The notes below the pieces were generated by a model. The model was not told the origin of the DNA, did not search any database, and was given only the letters and a program-made list of their open reading frames with translations. A stretch of 64,000 nt of DNA, from NCBI GenBank assembly GCA_007570785.1, contig ML664163.1, positions 186,001 through 250,000 of the forward strand, in the 5' to 3' direction. The position numbers were made by a program, and so were the translations under genes. Shown one piece after another: positions 1 through 10,092 of the stretch. The DNA is from Antilocapra americana. Lineage: Eukaryota > Chordata > Mammalia > Artiodactyla > Antilocapridae. Each line of letters begins with the position of its first letter. Within the stretch, counting starts at the first letter, position 1.

Positions 1-904
1 CCACTCCTTACACAATGAGTTTCTGATCTCAGTTTGATAGTTTTCTATTTGGGTAAGAGGGGACCCTCATATTACATCTTCTTCCAACCAAATATAAATA
101 TTTTATTTGAATAAGATTATGATTACTTTGTACAAACGTAGCTCATGAATGCATTGGTGACTGTGAATTTTAGATATTTGTGAGGCCTGCATGTTGACAG
201 GCTAAGTTACTGATTGTTTTACTTTCTTGTACTGTAGAGTTTACAGTTTCTACAGTGTGTCATCACAAGTGCTTATTAGCAATAATAGCAGCTTTCTTTT
301 CCATTGATAGAGACACTCTAATATTTGCATTTTCTGTGGTGAGAATTAGTGTTGCTTAGAAGAATTTTTGCCTTTGAGGAAAAGCTTTTAAGAGATTACC
401 CATAGGCTAGAGATAACTGCATAGAAAAAGAACTAGACCAAGACTCCAGAGACCTGGATTAAAGTTCAAGAATGCTTGAGAGAAACTAGGAAACTATGTT
501 ATTATCCTAATTTTTAATGGTTTTAAAATCTTTTTTTCTGTGTAAGTATATTCTCTTTTAGAGTGCCTGAAAATAATGTCTAATATTATTTAGTGTATAA
601 ATAGATAATCCCATAATTTATTTAAGCTTTTACAGTTTTCAAGGAACTTTAATGAATACAAAAACCTAGGAATATCAATTTTTTTGCAAGATGCAGTGTT
701 TATAAATCACATCAATTTAGTCAAACACACTTTTTATTTAGAAAAAATCATCCAGCATTACAAAATGATAACATAAAAGGTAGAAATTATCTGTAGGCAT
801 TGTATTAACCACTGTTTATAGTTTAGTATACATTTCCCTGATATTTATTTTTCTAAACATTTACTTGTGATGATTTTTTCCTTGTTTAACAAAGATAGAA
901 TGTC
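1..904. other. AT-rich DNA, nothing recognised
   Basis: No repeat family, RNA gene or sustained open frame is recognised here. Composition is AT-rich with many short A and T runs, as in ordinary ruminant intergenic or intronic DNA. Confidence 0.5.
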
Positions 905-1300
905 ATCATCCATGCAGTTTTTTCATATATCGATAGCTCTTGAATAACCTCTTATGTTTACATTATGTCAAATCTATTTCATCTTTGAAATTGCTACACA
1001 GTGTTCTAGAGTTCATTCAGTCAGTCAATTATTGATAGGCATTTAGATTGTTCCTAGTGTTTCTCTAATATGATCGAAACTGCATAGATGTTCTCAAACA
1101 CTTATGTTTGGAATTTCTGCAAGTACATCTAAAGGATCAATTTCTGTTTAGAACATCTGTGTTTTAGAGTAAGAGCATTTGAAAATTTAAAAGGCATTCC
1201 CAAATTGTCTTCCAAAAATGGTTATATCAGTTTCCACTCCCATCAGCAGTACATAATCGGAGTTTGACAAACTACTTATTTTCCCTTATCCTTTTTTCAG
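905..1300 (-). repeat. Old L1 (L1M-like) 3' ORF2 fragment, antisense
   Basis: The plus strand carries the reverse complement of the L1 ORF2 C-terminal region: a 'gataggcatttagattgttc' block near 1035, and a 'tccactcccatcagcagt' block near 1235 that corresponds to the conserved L1 passage on non-native ORF2 ends. Divergence is high and small indels are frequent, which fits a pre-ruminant insertion. No frame is intact. Confidence 0.55.
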
Positions 1301-1354
1301 CATGTTTAAAATGAGTTAGCTGGAGCAAATGCATTTACATTCTTGCTGATTGTC

Positions 1355-1465
1355 TCCCACCATGGTTGGCAAACTCCTTAGGTCAGGCAGTATGGCGTGC
1401 TCAACTTTAATTACTTAGTGTATAGCACATTGCCTAGCACATGGTACATCAGTGATTAGAATGTG
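1355..1465 (+). repeat. L2 3' end remnant
   Basis: The phrase around 1420-1450 ('tagcacattgcctagcacat') matches the terminal part of L2 elements, where the RNA ends shortly after a 'gtgcctggcacatagtag'-type motif. It is short and diverged. A MIR 3' end, which shares this tail, is an alternative. Confidence 0.4.
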
Positions 1466-1482
1466 TGAGATAACAGAATACA

Positions 1483-1538
1483 TATGTGTGTGCGTGTGTG
1501 TGTGTATGCGTGTGCATGTGTGTGTGTGTGTGTGTGTA
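1483..1538. repeat. (GT)n microsatellite, interrupted
   Basis: About 56 bp of TG dinucleotides with GCG and ATG interruptions, followed by a pure GT run to 1538. Likely polymorphic in length. Confidence 0.9.
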
Positions 1539-1589
1539 CTCTTTGCCCTCTGTTGTAATGAGGTAACTCTTGCTGGGGTCCTGGATGGG

Positions 1590-2205
1590 CGCTGGTCACC
1601 AGAAAGATGAAACCATGATTAGAAACTTGGAGTTTTCAGCTCTACTCCCCATTCTCCAGAGAAAAGAAGGGAGCTGGAAATGAAGTTAATGTCCATCATG
1701 CCTAGGTGATGTTGCTTCCAAACACACCCCTCAGGTGAGTCTGAAGAGCTTCTGGGTTGGTGATTGCTTGGAGGTGCTGGAACTGTACTGCTCTGGGAGA
1801 GAGCATGGAAGCTCTGTGCCACTTCCCTACATGTCTTGTTCATCTGAATGTTCGTCTGTATCTTTTATCATTTCCTTTTACAGTAAACCAGTAATCAGCA
1901 AGTATTCTGCTTTCCTTAATTCTGTGAGCTGCTCTAGCAAATTAACTGAACCCAAGGTGAGGGTTTTGGGAATCTCTGATTTATAGCTAATGGCTCAGAA
2001 ACACTGGTGACAAACTGAACTTACTATTGAAGTTAGGGTGGGGAGCAGTCTTGTGGGACGGAGCGCTACTTAAGCTATGTATCTAATGATACCTCAAGGT
2101 GGATAGTGTGAGAGTTGAGTTAAATTGGAGGACACGCAGTCGGTGTCACAGAATTGCTTGGTATGGGAACAATTCCCACTCATTTAGGGACCAGAAATCT
2201 CAGAA
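1590..2205 (+). mobile_element. Ancient mammalian ERV-type LTR (solo)
   Basis: I recognise this block as an old LTR family but cannot name it. Landmarks on the plus strand are the start near 'gaaagatgaaaccatgatta' (about 1602), a promoter-like middle, a degenerate poly(A)-signal position at about 1880 ('acagtaaaccagtaatcag'), and a U5-like block with 'ctgctctagcaaattaa' (about 1930) and 'aggacacgcagtcggtgtc' (about 2130). No internal retroviral sequence flanks it, so it looks solo. An 83-codon frame at 1735-1986 lies inside it and is not regarded as a gene. Confidence 0.6.
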
Positions 2206-2690
2206 GTGAAGTGTTCTGTGTGAGTGGTAAAGGGGAGACTCACAAGAAAGTGATTTTACCCTACTCAGGAAGGCTCTTGAATTCCTACAGCTCTTACATA
2301 GTGTCTTTCAATTGGTGATGATAGTAGGTTGAAAATAAAAGTGTCCCCTTTTATAAAGGTAAGCAAAAGATCAAGAAACTTTTAGTGTATCCCATCATGG
2401 GGAGAGCTAAATCAACTCCTTATTCTAGATGATTGTAAGACTACTGCCTCCCTCTGATTAAATCTGAGACTATTTGATCAATTAAAGGAAATGTTTTCAG
2501 ATGTTTATTATAAAATCTTAATAGGGCTTCCATTTTTCCCAGTGCCAGTTTTAGATCTTTATATCTATTCTCTGTGATAACGGTAATATTTTGGGTTTTC
2601 ATGAGAATTTCTAAGAGTATATGGCAGAAATACAAGCCTGCAATTACTATATATTCTTTTAGTTCAGCATAATGTGGATTTGGAAGCACA
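2206..2690. other. Unassigned DNA
   Basis: No repeat recognised. An 82-codon minus frame (2441-2689) lies here with no recognisable domain and is not supported as a gene. Confidence 0.4.
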
Positions 2691-2889
2691 GGGCTTCCCT
2701 CATAGCTCAGTCAGTAAAGAATCTGCCTGCAATACAGGAGACCTGGGCTCGATTCCTGGGTCAGGAAGATCCCCTGGAGAAGGAAATGGCAACCCGATCC
2801 AGTATTCTTGCCTGGAGAATCCCATGGACAGAGGAGCCTGGCAGGGTATAGTCCATGGGGTTGCAAGAGTCGGACATGACTTAGCAACT
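2691..2889 (+). mobile_element. Bov-tA SINE
   Basis: Full tRNA-derived head ('gggcttccct', then the B-box-like 'ctcgattcc') followed by the Bov-A body ('cctggagaagga', 'tattcttgcctggaga') and the tail 'gtcggacatgactta'. This SINE uses the BovB 3' end and was mobilised in trans by BovB. The copy is complete and moderately diverged. Confidence 0.95.
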
Positions 2890-3084
2890 AAAGAGAGGGA
2901 AAGAGAGAATGTGAATGCAAGAAGGGAATGTTATGTTGGAGTCCCTAAATGAGGTAAGCAATGGTGAAAAAAATTTGAGAAAAAAATTGGATAAACATAC
3001 AGACTAATTTCCTTGGCCCTCAAAGGCAATGGAAGATGTGTGATAATGGGATCATGTAGACTTGGTCCTAGCAGTTATTATCTC

Positions 3085-3180
3085 TGAGTCAGAATACGTC
3101 TGTTTCCTCATCTATAAAATGGGAATAATTATATTACCTACATATGAGGATTATTAGAGATTATTCTGAAAATCAACCAA
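3085..3180 (+). repeat. MIR SINE fragment
   Basis: 'tgtttcctcatctataaaatgggaataat' type text between 3098 and 3130, followed by 'tacctacatatgaggattatta', is the MIR core and 3' half. It is diverged and 5' truncated. Confidence 0.6.
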
Positions 3181-3294
3181 TATTCATCTTTGAGGTGCCA
3201 GTCTGCCTCTGAAAAGTATTCTTGCCTCTCTTCTCCCACAAGATAAGGTAAAATTACCTTGTCTCTGGGTATTCCCCCACCCCCACTCTACACC

Positions 3295-3465
3295 AGGACC
3301 CTCTTCTATCATTGCATTTCTTATTGTATTGAAATTGCATCTACATATACCTGTCACTTGCCACTAGACTGTGATATCCTTAGAACCTTTATGTGTTCAG
3401 CACTTAAATAGAGAACCTACTCATCAAAGAGTATGAGCTCAGTAAATGTTAAGTGAATGAAGGAC
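3295..3465 (+). repeat. L2 3' end
   Basis: The passage runs through 'ccactagactgtgatatcct', 'gttcagcacttaaata' and 'agctcagtaaatgttaagtgaatga', which is the order of the L2 3' UTR terminus. Coding sequence is absent. Confidence 0.65.
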
Positions 3466-3496
3466 GTATTTCAAGTGCTTGCTTAGCACTTAAAAT

Positions 3497-3568
3497 ATGT
3501 ATGGCAAAACCAATACAATAATTGTAAAGAAAATAAATAAATAAATTAATTAATTAAATTAAAAAAAT
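3497..3568 (+). mobile_element. Tiny 5'-truncated L1 3' end with A-rich tail
   Basis: 'tatggcaaaaccaatacaat' is the end of the ruminant L1 3' UTR and is followed by an expanded AAAT/TAAT tail (3525-3568). Only about 70 bp of the element inserted. Confidence 0.6.
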
Positions 3569-4710
3569 TGTTCTTGACTTCTTTTGTAGATTTGCATCTC
3601 CAACAGTTTTTATCAAGAAAAAGATTTATCTTTTGTTTTTGATGCTTTGCCTATTAAAATACAGGATTAGTACTGTTTTGGGATCCATTCTAGGTAATTA
3701 GATACACTGTGAGAGATGTGGCTCATGGAAGGTTAAGATTTATCAAACTACATGAATAACAGGATGACCTTTAGTCATAGCCTATGCACATACATCCAGA
3801 AAATATTAATTATTTGAACTTTTTGTCCATATTTTTTGTAAATATATAACTTGACTGTGCCAATTTAGATCTTCAGAGCAACGTGTTGGAGACCGTTTTT
3901 CATTTGTCTCAGCTGCTTTATTTCACTGTATTACAAATGCAGTGAAATGATGTTAATTCTGTGCTTAATTATGCTTAGCATAATATATATGCAACCCAGT
4001 GTTTATCAGTTGGATATTAACAAAAATGCTGTTGTTTCTTCCTACCTTCCTTCTGCTTATCATTTGTTGATTTTTCAAAACAACTGGGGTTGTTGCATGT
4101 GAATGGAAACAATTTCAAGGCCATACAATAAATGCTTTCTCTCTCAACATCATCTTATATCAGCTGTGATCTTTGCTTTTTAGAGTTTTCATGCAAACTT
4201 TTAACCCGATTTTGCTATCCTTTCAGATCAGAAGAAATCTGTTAGATAAAAAATGTTCACATTTGAATTTTTCCAAGGTATGCATATTTCATCCCTTGAA
4301 ATAAGAACTTCCATATCTCAAAATTGACTGTTAAAGTCTATCTGGCATGTGTTGATTCATGTTGACATAAAAGACCATCTTAATATGATGACTGGGTTTT
4401 ATGGCTTAAATTCTCATGTTTTTAGCTGTTATTAATACATGTAACTTAGGAGTCGGATAGTGAGTAGCTTTTGGATACTATTTATTTAAAAAGGATCCTT
4501 TCAGGTAGTTTGTCCATTAGAGATGATTTTACTAAAAAGTTCCTTTAAATTTTTTTCAGTGCAAGGTCAAAAATGTAATTAGAATATCAGTGTAATTATT
4601 GAAAATCATTGTAGCTGATGTGGTTTTTCCTGAAAGTTCTAAGATTAAAATTCATGGAAAATATTCTTGGTGGAAGTCAATATTTGTTGAAGATTAACAT
4701 ATATTCTTAT
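3569..4710. other. Repeat-poor unique DNA
   Basis: About 1.1 kb with no recognisable interspersed repeat. It holds two short inverted repeats at 3920-3948 and 3968-3984 (see findings). No coding frame of note. Confidence 0.45.
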
Positions 4711-4818
4711 TTTTGGGCCCACCATGTGGCATGTGGGATTCTCATTTCCTGAACAGGGTTTGAACCTATGCTGCTTGCAGGGGAAAGAATGGAGTCCTAC
4801 CCACTGGATTACCTAGTA
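4711..4818 (-). mobile_element. CHR-type SINE (cetartiodactyl tRNA-derived), antisense
   Basis: The plus strand reads 'ggcatgtgggattctcattt', then 'gaacagggtttgaaccta', 'gcaggg' and 'ccactggatta'. This is the reverse complement of the CHR tRNA-related head with its B-box region. The family predates ruminants, and this copy is diverged. Confidence 0.7.
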
Positions 4819-4919
4819 ATTACCAAATTAACATCATATTTGAGAGTAGTATTATATTTGAGAGAGTAAAACTTGGGTCATTATAAAACATATGAGTTAT
4901 GCTTTAATAATAATAGCCA

Positions 4920-5085
4920 TGCTTATTAAACAACTATTCTACGTCAAGTGTTTTACATAAATTATATATTATTACCTCATTTATCCCTTAGAGCAATCCC
5001 TTTTAAGGATGAGGACCAGAAAGTTAAGAATTTTGTTCAGATTTGGTAAGCGGAAGATGCAGGATCAGAAGCCCTGCTTGCCTGT
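4920..5085 (-). repeat. MIR SINE, antisense
   Basis: The order 'attacctcatttatccctta', 'aaggatgaggaccagaaag' and 'tttggtaagcggaagatgca' is the reverse complement of the MIR core. Old and diverged. Confidence 0.55.
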
Positions 5086-5212
5086 GCTGAATTCTTGCTC
5101 TGTATCTGATATTGCTCATCGTCCTTCACTCATCCTGCCACGAGGGGGACCCAGATGATCAAGAGCCAAATGAGAGCCCCAGCGAAGGGTCTACTCTGTT
5201 CTCAACATGGTG

Positions 5213-5405
5213 TGTGTGTACTCAGTCAGTCCAACTCTTTGAGACCCCAAGGTGCAGCCCACCCGGCTCCTCTGTCCATGAACTTTTTCCAAACAAGAAT
5301 ACTGGAGTGAGTTGCCGCTTCCTACTCCAGGGGATCTTTCCAACCCAGGAACTGAACCCTGCTGGCAGGAGGAGGCTTCTTTACCCTTGAGCCACCTGGG
5401 AAGCT
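5213..5405 (-). mobile_element. Bov-tA SINE, antisense
   Basis: Reads from the BovB-type tail ('ctcagtcagtccaactcttt') through 'gaatactggagtgagttgcc' to the tRNA-derived head ('gagccacctgggaagc') at 5405, so the element lies on the minus strand. Complete, with several substitutions. Confidence 0.93.
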
Positions 5406-5675
5406 ATTGCTGATACCCTATAAATCCTTTCTATCTTTCCTCCTCAGTAAACTTAACACATCCAGAAAGGAATTTTTAGGCTCACTTTTCTTCTTCCTTA
5501 TGAGTCTTTCTTTTTGTTCTAGCAAATTCTAAATGCTAGAGAGCCTCTTCCTTTAGTATAGATTGCTCAAGGTGGTAATATCAACTAGTGCCATGATTTC
5601 TTCCTTTTCTTCCTTTCCTTCTGATCCTCTGTCTTTGTCAACACCTGACTGGCATGTAATAAGTGCTCAATAAAA

Positions 5676-5886
5676 GGCAGCTATTGTGCAGTGGTAAGGA
5701 TTCCGCCTGCCAATGAAGAAGATGCAGGAGACTTGAGTTTGATCCTTGGCTTGGGAAGATTCCCTAGAGTAGGAAATGACAACCCACTGCAGTATTCCTG
5801 CCTGGAAAATCCCATGGATAGAGGAACCTGGTGGGCTACAGTCGATGGGGTCACAAAGAGTCAGACACGACTGAGCGGCTGAGCAT
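5676..5886 (+). mobile_element. Bov-tA SINE
   Basis: Diverged tRNA-derived head ('gtggtaaggattccgcctgc') with a short internal duplication near 5715, then the Bov-A body and the tail 'cagacacgactgagc'. It sits directly after a short MIR/L2-like 3' end ('aataagtgctcaataaaa', 5658-5675). Confidence 0.93.
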
Positions 5887-5949
5887 CTTGCTACTTTCTA
5901 GGTTCTGGGGCTCTTCCCTGAAGGGATTTTTGGTACTAACAATAATCAC

Positions 5950-6125
5950 AGCTAATATTTACTACACACTATATACTAGAATCTCTTTCAAGCACTTTAA
6001 ATGCTTTTATCTGTTTTTATCAAGCAAGGAAAAGGTGAGGCTCAGCAAGTACATTACCTAAGACAACACTGATAACTGGTTGGCAATGATAGTTCTGGAG
6101 CTCAAGTTTTCTGACTTCCAGTTCT
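5950..6125 (-). repeat. MIR SINE, antisense
   Basis: 'gcactttaaatgcttttatc', 'aaaaggtgaggctcagcaag' and 'ttctgacttccagttctct' follow the reverse complement of MIR. The core is diverged. Confidence 0.5.
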
Positions 6126-6299
6126 CTACTGACTGATGGTTGTAGAAATGTGTTGCTCAAATTTCCTTCAAGAGAATCTGCTGTGAGGACCATAGTTTAT
6201 GACAAGACTCCAGCTTCCAAACCCTATAAAACCCCCATGGTATTCATACCAAACCATGCTTGCTTCTGCTGGACTGCACTCAGACCCTGATTGACCATG

Positions 6300-6565
6300 G
6301 CTTATTCCAGAAATGGAAAAATAATTCAACATTAGCAACTCTGTTAATATAATTCACCTAGAGGAAAACAAATAAAAGAAATCACATAATCATACCAATT
6401 GAGTGTTGGAAAAAAGAAACTCAATAAACTAGGAACTATATGGCAACGTTTTAAAGTAATAATTACCTTCTTAAAGCTAGTATCATGTGTTAATGAAAAC
6501 ACAATGAGAAAATCCCCATAATGTCAAGAATAAAGTCAGAGCATCACTACTTTTTTACATGAAAA
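6300..6565 (+). mobile_element. Old L1 ORF2 reverse-transcriptase-region fragment
   Basis: The plus strand matches the coding sense of mammalian L1 ORF2 just upstream of and within the RT domain: 'attccagaaatggaaaaata', 'aatataattcacc', 'ctcaataaactaggaacta' and 'taaagtcagagcatcacta'. No long frame remains and internal indels are common. It is unrelated to the antisense L1M that begins at 7131, because it is on the other strand and covers another part of ORF2. Confidence 0.7.
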
Positions 6566-6594
6566 ACTTGCTCCAAGTTTTTGATTTCAAGCAA

Positions 6595-7130
6595 GGACAC
6601 TTGCTCCTTGGGAAAAAAGCTATGACAAACCTAAACAGTGTATTAAAAAGCAGAGACATTGCTTTGCCAATAGGTCCATATAGTCAAAACTATGGTTTTT
6701 CCAGTAGTCATGTATGGGTGTGAGAGTTGGGCCATAAAGAAAGCTGAGCACTGAAGAATTGATGCTTTTGAGCTGTGGTATAAGAAAAGACTCTTGAGAG
6801 TCCCTTGGATTGCAGGGAGATAAAACCAGTCAATCCTAAAGGAAATCAATCCTGAATATTCATTGGAGGGACTAATGCTGAGGCTGAAACTCCAGTACTT
6901 TGGCCACCTGATGTGAAGAGCCAACTCATTGGAAAAGACCCTGATGCTAGGAAAGATTAAAGGCAGGAGTATAAGGGGGTGACAGAGGACGAGATGGTTG
7001 GATGGCATCACCGACTCAATGGACATGAGTTTGAACAAGCTCTGGAAAAGGATGAAGGACAGGGAATCCAGGTGTGCTGCAGTCCATGGGGTCACAAAGA
7101 GTTGGACATGACTGAGTGACCAAACAACAG
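6595..7130 (+). mobile_element. BovB LINE 3' fragment
   Basis: Carries the last about 530 bp of BovB in sense: 'aaaaagcagagacattgctt', 'atggtttttccagtagtcat', 'cttgagagtcccttgga', 'catcaccgactcaatggac' and the terminal 'gttggacatgactgagtgac', ending in an AAC-rich tail. The 5' end is truncated downstream of the RT catalytic motif. The three-base tail repeat 'caacaac' suggests an older BovB subgroup than the copies ending in repeated 'tgaac'. Confidence 0.92.
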
Positions 7131-7883
7131 TTGAAATATAGTTGGTGTAGAGTAATATTTTAGTTTCAGGTGTACTACATTGTAATTTGATGTTTGCATA
7201 TGTTATGAAATGATCATCATGACAAATCTAGGTACGATCTGTTCCTATACAAACCAATTAAGATATTATTGACCACATTCTTTATAATTTATATTACATC
7301 CTCATTTATTATTTATTTTATAAATGGAGATTTGTGCCCATCAATCTCTTTTACTTATTTTGTCTCCCATCTTCTAGCAACCACGAGTTTATTCTGAGTC
7401 TGTTTTATTTGTTCTATTTTGTGTTTTAGCTTAGCTTCCACATGTCATCCAGTGTCTGTCTTTTTCTATCTGACTTATTTCACTTAACATAATATTTTTT
7501 AGATCCATTCATGTTGTCACAAATGGCAAATTTCATTGATTTCTTATGACAGGAATATTCCATTGTGAGTGTGTGTGTATGCCTGCCACATTTTCTTTAT
7601 TCATTAAGCTATTGATGGACATTTAGATTGCTTCCATGTCTTGTCTATTTAATGCTACAGTGAACAATAGGGTGAATGTATCTTTTTAAATTAGTGATTT
7701 TGTTTTCTTTGGGTAAATACCCAGATGTGAAGTTGATGGATAATATGGCAGTTCTAATTTTAATTTTTTGAGGAAACTCCATACTATTTCCCACCAGTTT
7801 ATGATCCCACAAACAAGGGTTTCCTCTTTTCCACATCCTTGCCAACACTTGTTTCTTGTTTTTTTGACAATTGCCATTCATAG
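7131..7883 (-). mobile_element. L1M 3' part, antisense (lower piece of a split copy)
   Basis: The plus strand starts with the reverse complement of the L1M 3' terminus ('gtttcaggtgtactacattg') and proceeds through 3' UTR into ORF2 ('ttagattgcttccatgtctt', 'ttggccaacac' type text near 7843). It stops at 7883, where BovB starts. The same element continues at 9491 ('taggtgtgatg'). The element as a whole is the 3' partner of the U6 copy at 9836-9946. Confidence 0.85.
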
Positions 7884-9490
7884 ATGGCAAGAATACACAG
7901 AAGAACTTTACAAAAAAGATCTTCACGACTGAGATAATCATGATGGTGTAATCACTCACACTCAGCTAGAGCCAGACATCCTGGAAGGTGAAGTCAAGTG
8001 GGCCTTAGAAAGTCTCACTACGAACAAAGCTAGTGGAGGTGATGGAATTCCAGTTGAGCTATGGCAAATCCTAAAAGATGATGCTGTGAAAGTGCTGCAC
8101 TCAATATGCCAGCAAATTTGGAAAACTCAGCAATGGCCACAGGACTGGAAAAGGTCAGTTTACATTCGTATCCCAAAGAAAGGCAATGTCAAAGAATGCT
8201 CAGACTACCACACAATTGCACTCATTTCACATGCTAGAAAAGTAATGCTCAAAATTCTCCAGGCCAGGCTTCAGCAATATGTGAACTGTGAACTTCCAGA
8301 TGTTCAAGCTGGTTTTAGAGAAGGCAGAGGAACCAGAGATCAAATTGCCAAAATCCGCTGGATTATCAAAAAAGCAAGAGAGTTCCAGAAAAACATCTAC
8401 TTCTGCTTTATTGACTATGCCAAAGCCTTTGGCTGTGTGGATCACAATAAACTGTGGAAAATTCTGAAAGAGATGGGCATACCAGACCATCTGACCTGTC
8501 TCTTGAGAAACCTGTATGCAGGTCAGGAAGCAACAGTTAGAATTGGACATGGAGCAATAGACTGGTTCCAAATAGGAAAAGGAGTACCTCAAGGCTATAT
8601 ATTGTCACCGTGCTTATTCAACTTACATGCAGAGTACATCATGAGAAATGCTGGGCTGCAGGAAGCACAAGCTGGAATCAGGATTGCCGAGAGAAATATC
8701 AATAACCTCAGATATGCAGACGACACCACCATTATGGCAGAAAGTGAAAAGGAACTTAAGAGCCTCTTGATGAAAATGAAAGAGGAGAGTGAAAAGTTGG
8801 CTTAAGGCTCAACATTAAGAAAACTAAGATCATGGCATCTGGTCCCATAACTTCATGGGTAATAGATGGAGAAACAGTGGAAAAAGTGTCAGACTTCATT
8901 TTTTTGGGCTCCAAAATCACTGCAGATGGTGATTGCAGCCATGAAATCAAAAGACGCCTAGTCTTTGAAACGAAAGTTATGGCCAACCTAGATAGCATAT
9001 TGGAAAGCAGAGACATTACTTTGCCAACAAAGGTCCATCTAGTCAAGGCTATGGTTTTTCCAGTAGCCATGTATGCATGTGGGAGTTGGATAGTGAAAAA
9101 GGCTGAGCACTGAAGAATTGATGCTTTTGAACTGTGGTGTTGGAGAAGACTCTTGAGAGTCCCTTGGACTGCAAGGAGATCCACCCAGTCCATCCTAAAG
9201 GAGATCAATCCTGGGTGTTCGTTGGAAGGACTGATGTTGAAGTTGAAACTCCAATACTTTGGCCACCTGATGCGAAGGGTTGATTCATTGGAAAAGACCT
9301 TGATGCTGGGAAGGATTGGGGGCAGGAGGAGAAGGGGACGACAGAGGATGAGATGGCTGGATAGCATCACCGACTTGATGGACATGGGTTTGGGTGGGAG
9401 TTGGTGATGGACAGGGAGGCCTGGCGTGCTGCGGTTCATGGGGTCACAGAGTCAGACACGACTGAGCGACTGAACTGAACTGAACTGAAC
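7884..9490 (+). mobile_element. BovB LINE, 5'-truncated, inserted in L1M
   Basis: Runs in sense from the endonuclease-RT linker ('gatggcaagaatacacagaa') through RT to the BovB 3' end with four 'tgaac' units. Both flanks are one antisense L1M copy, so BovB is the younger insertion. The RT region keeps a 239-codon open frame, described separately. Downstream of 8806 the C-terminal region is shifted into other frames (8832-9113 and 9153-9407). Confidence 0.95.
8086..8805 (+). pseudogene. BovB reverse transcriptase fragment, 239 codons open
   Basis: RTE-clade reverse transcriptase, which makes element cDNA at a nicked target by target-primed reverse transcription. Visible in order: the N-terminal RT fingers region (residues 1-60); 'DVQAGFREGRGTRDQI' (about 81-96); motif A 'FIDYAKAF' with its catalytic Asp (about 108-115); 'GKGVPQGYILSP' (about 164-175, motif B, Cys replaced by Tyr); and motif C 'YADD' at 8713-8724, intact. 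The frame opens internally because the endonuclease half is missing, and it ends in TAA at the frameshift into the C-terminal domain. The start Met is simply the first in frame, not a real initiation codon. Not functional as an element. Confidence 0.85.
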
Positions 9491-9835
9491 TAGGTGTGAT
9501 GTGGTAGCTCACTGTAGTTTTGACTTGCATTTCCCTGATGATTAGTGATTTTGAGCATTTTTTTCAGGTGTCTATTGGCCATTTGTACAAAAATTTCTAT
9601 TCAATGCCTCTGCTCATTTTTTAATTGAGTTTGTTTTTTTTTATATTGAGTTGCATGAGTTCTTTATATATTTTAGATATCAACTTCATTGTATATATCT
9701 GATATTGAAAATATCTTCTCTCATTCAGTAGGCTGACTTTTGTTTTCTTGATAATTTCCTTTGCTGTGCAAAGCTTTTTAGTTGATATAGCCACATTTAT
9801 TTATTTTTGCTTTTGTGTCCCATGCCCAAGGAGAT
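9491..9835 (-). mobile_element. L1M ORF2 part, antisense (upper piece)
   Basis: Continues the L1M of 7131-7883 after the BovB insertion: 'gacttgcatttccctgatga', 'gagtttgtttttttttat' and 'ctttgctgtgcaaagctttt'. It ends at 'caaggagat' (9835) directly against the A run that is the complement of the U6 3' oligo-U. Confidence 0.85.
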
Positions 9836-9946
9836 AAAAATACAGAATGTATCACAAATTTCTGTGCCATCCTTACTCAGAGGCCATGCTAATCCTCTTG
9901 GTATTGCTCCAGTTTTAGCATATGTGTTGCCCACGCAAGCTCTCAC
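9836..9946 (-). ncRNA. RNU6: U6 snRNA retropseudogene, fused to L1
   Basis: The reverse complement is a full-length U6-like sequence of about 111 nt (functional U6 is about 107). The plus strand shows the complement of the 3' oligo-U (AAAAA, 9836-9840), the central 'gccatgctaatcctct' block (9883-9898, the ACAGAGA/AGC-box neighbourhood), 'ttttagcatatgtg' and the 5' end at about 9946. It has about 20 substitutions and small indels, so it is a pseudogene. On the minus strand its 3' U run joins the 5'-truncated L1M without a gap, the arrangement expected of a U6/L1 template-switch chimera. Confidence 0.9.
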
Positions 9947-10011
9947 TAGTGATTTTTTAACTTGGTTCTGAAGGTACATGCCAGTACAATTAGAGAGGAG
10001 ATTATGATGTG

Positions 10012-10012
10012 C

Positions 10013-10043
<31 letters not shown>

Positions 10044-10045
10044 TG
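10012..10045. repeat. (AT)n microsatellite
   Basis: Alternating AT from 10012 with one C interruption near 10037. Confidence 0.9.
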
Positions 10046-10092
10046 AAAAAGGTTGTAATATTTGCAAATTTTATACTTGCTTAAATGAATAT

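Noticed and set aside
1483..1538. GT-rich stretch as a CRISPR-like or tandem-gene repeat
   Set aside because: Simple dinucleotide microsatellite. No spacer structure, and the genome is mammalian.
2691..2889. tRNA gene (tRNA-like head with B-box-type motif)
   Set aside because: It is the tRNA-derived 5' part of Bov-tA. It does not fold as a complete tRNA and continues into the Bov-A body.
6300..7883. Sense L1 fragment and antisense L1M as one 5'-inverted L1
   Set aside because: In twin priming the inverted part lies at the 5' side of the element. Here the sense fragment is beyond the 3' end of the antisense one, and a BovB lies between, so they are separate insertions.
8756..9439. 227-codon minus frame
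   Set aside because: Antisense shadow of the BovB C-terminal region. The same 'shadow protein' recurs at 6643-7095, 38259-38618 and 58662-58976.
9836..9946. Functional U6 snRNA gene
   Set aside because: About 20 differences from U6. No TATA or proximal sequence element is recognised upstream on the minus strand (above 9946), and it is fused to L1.
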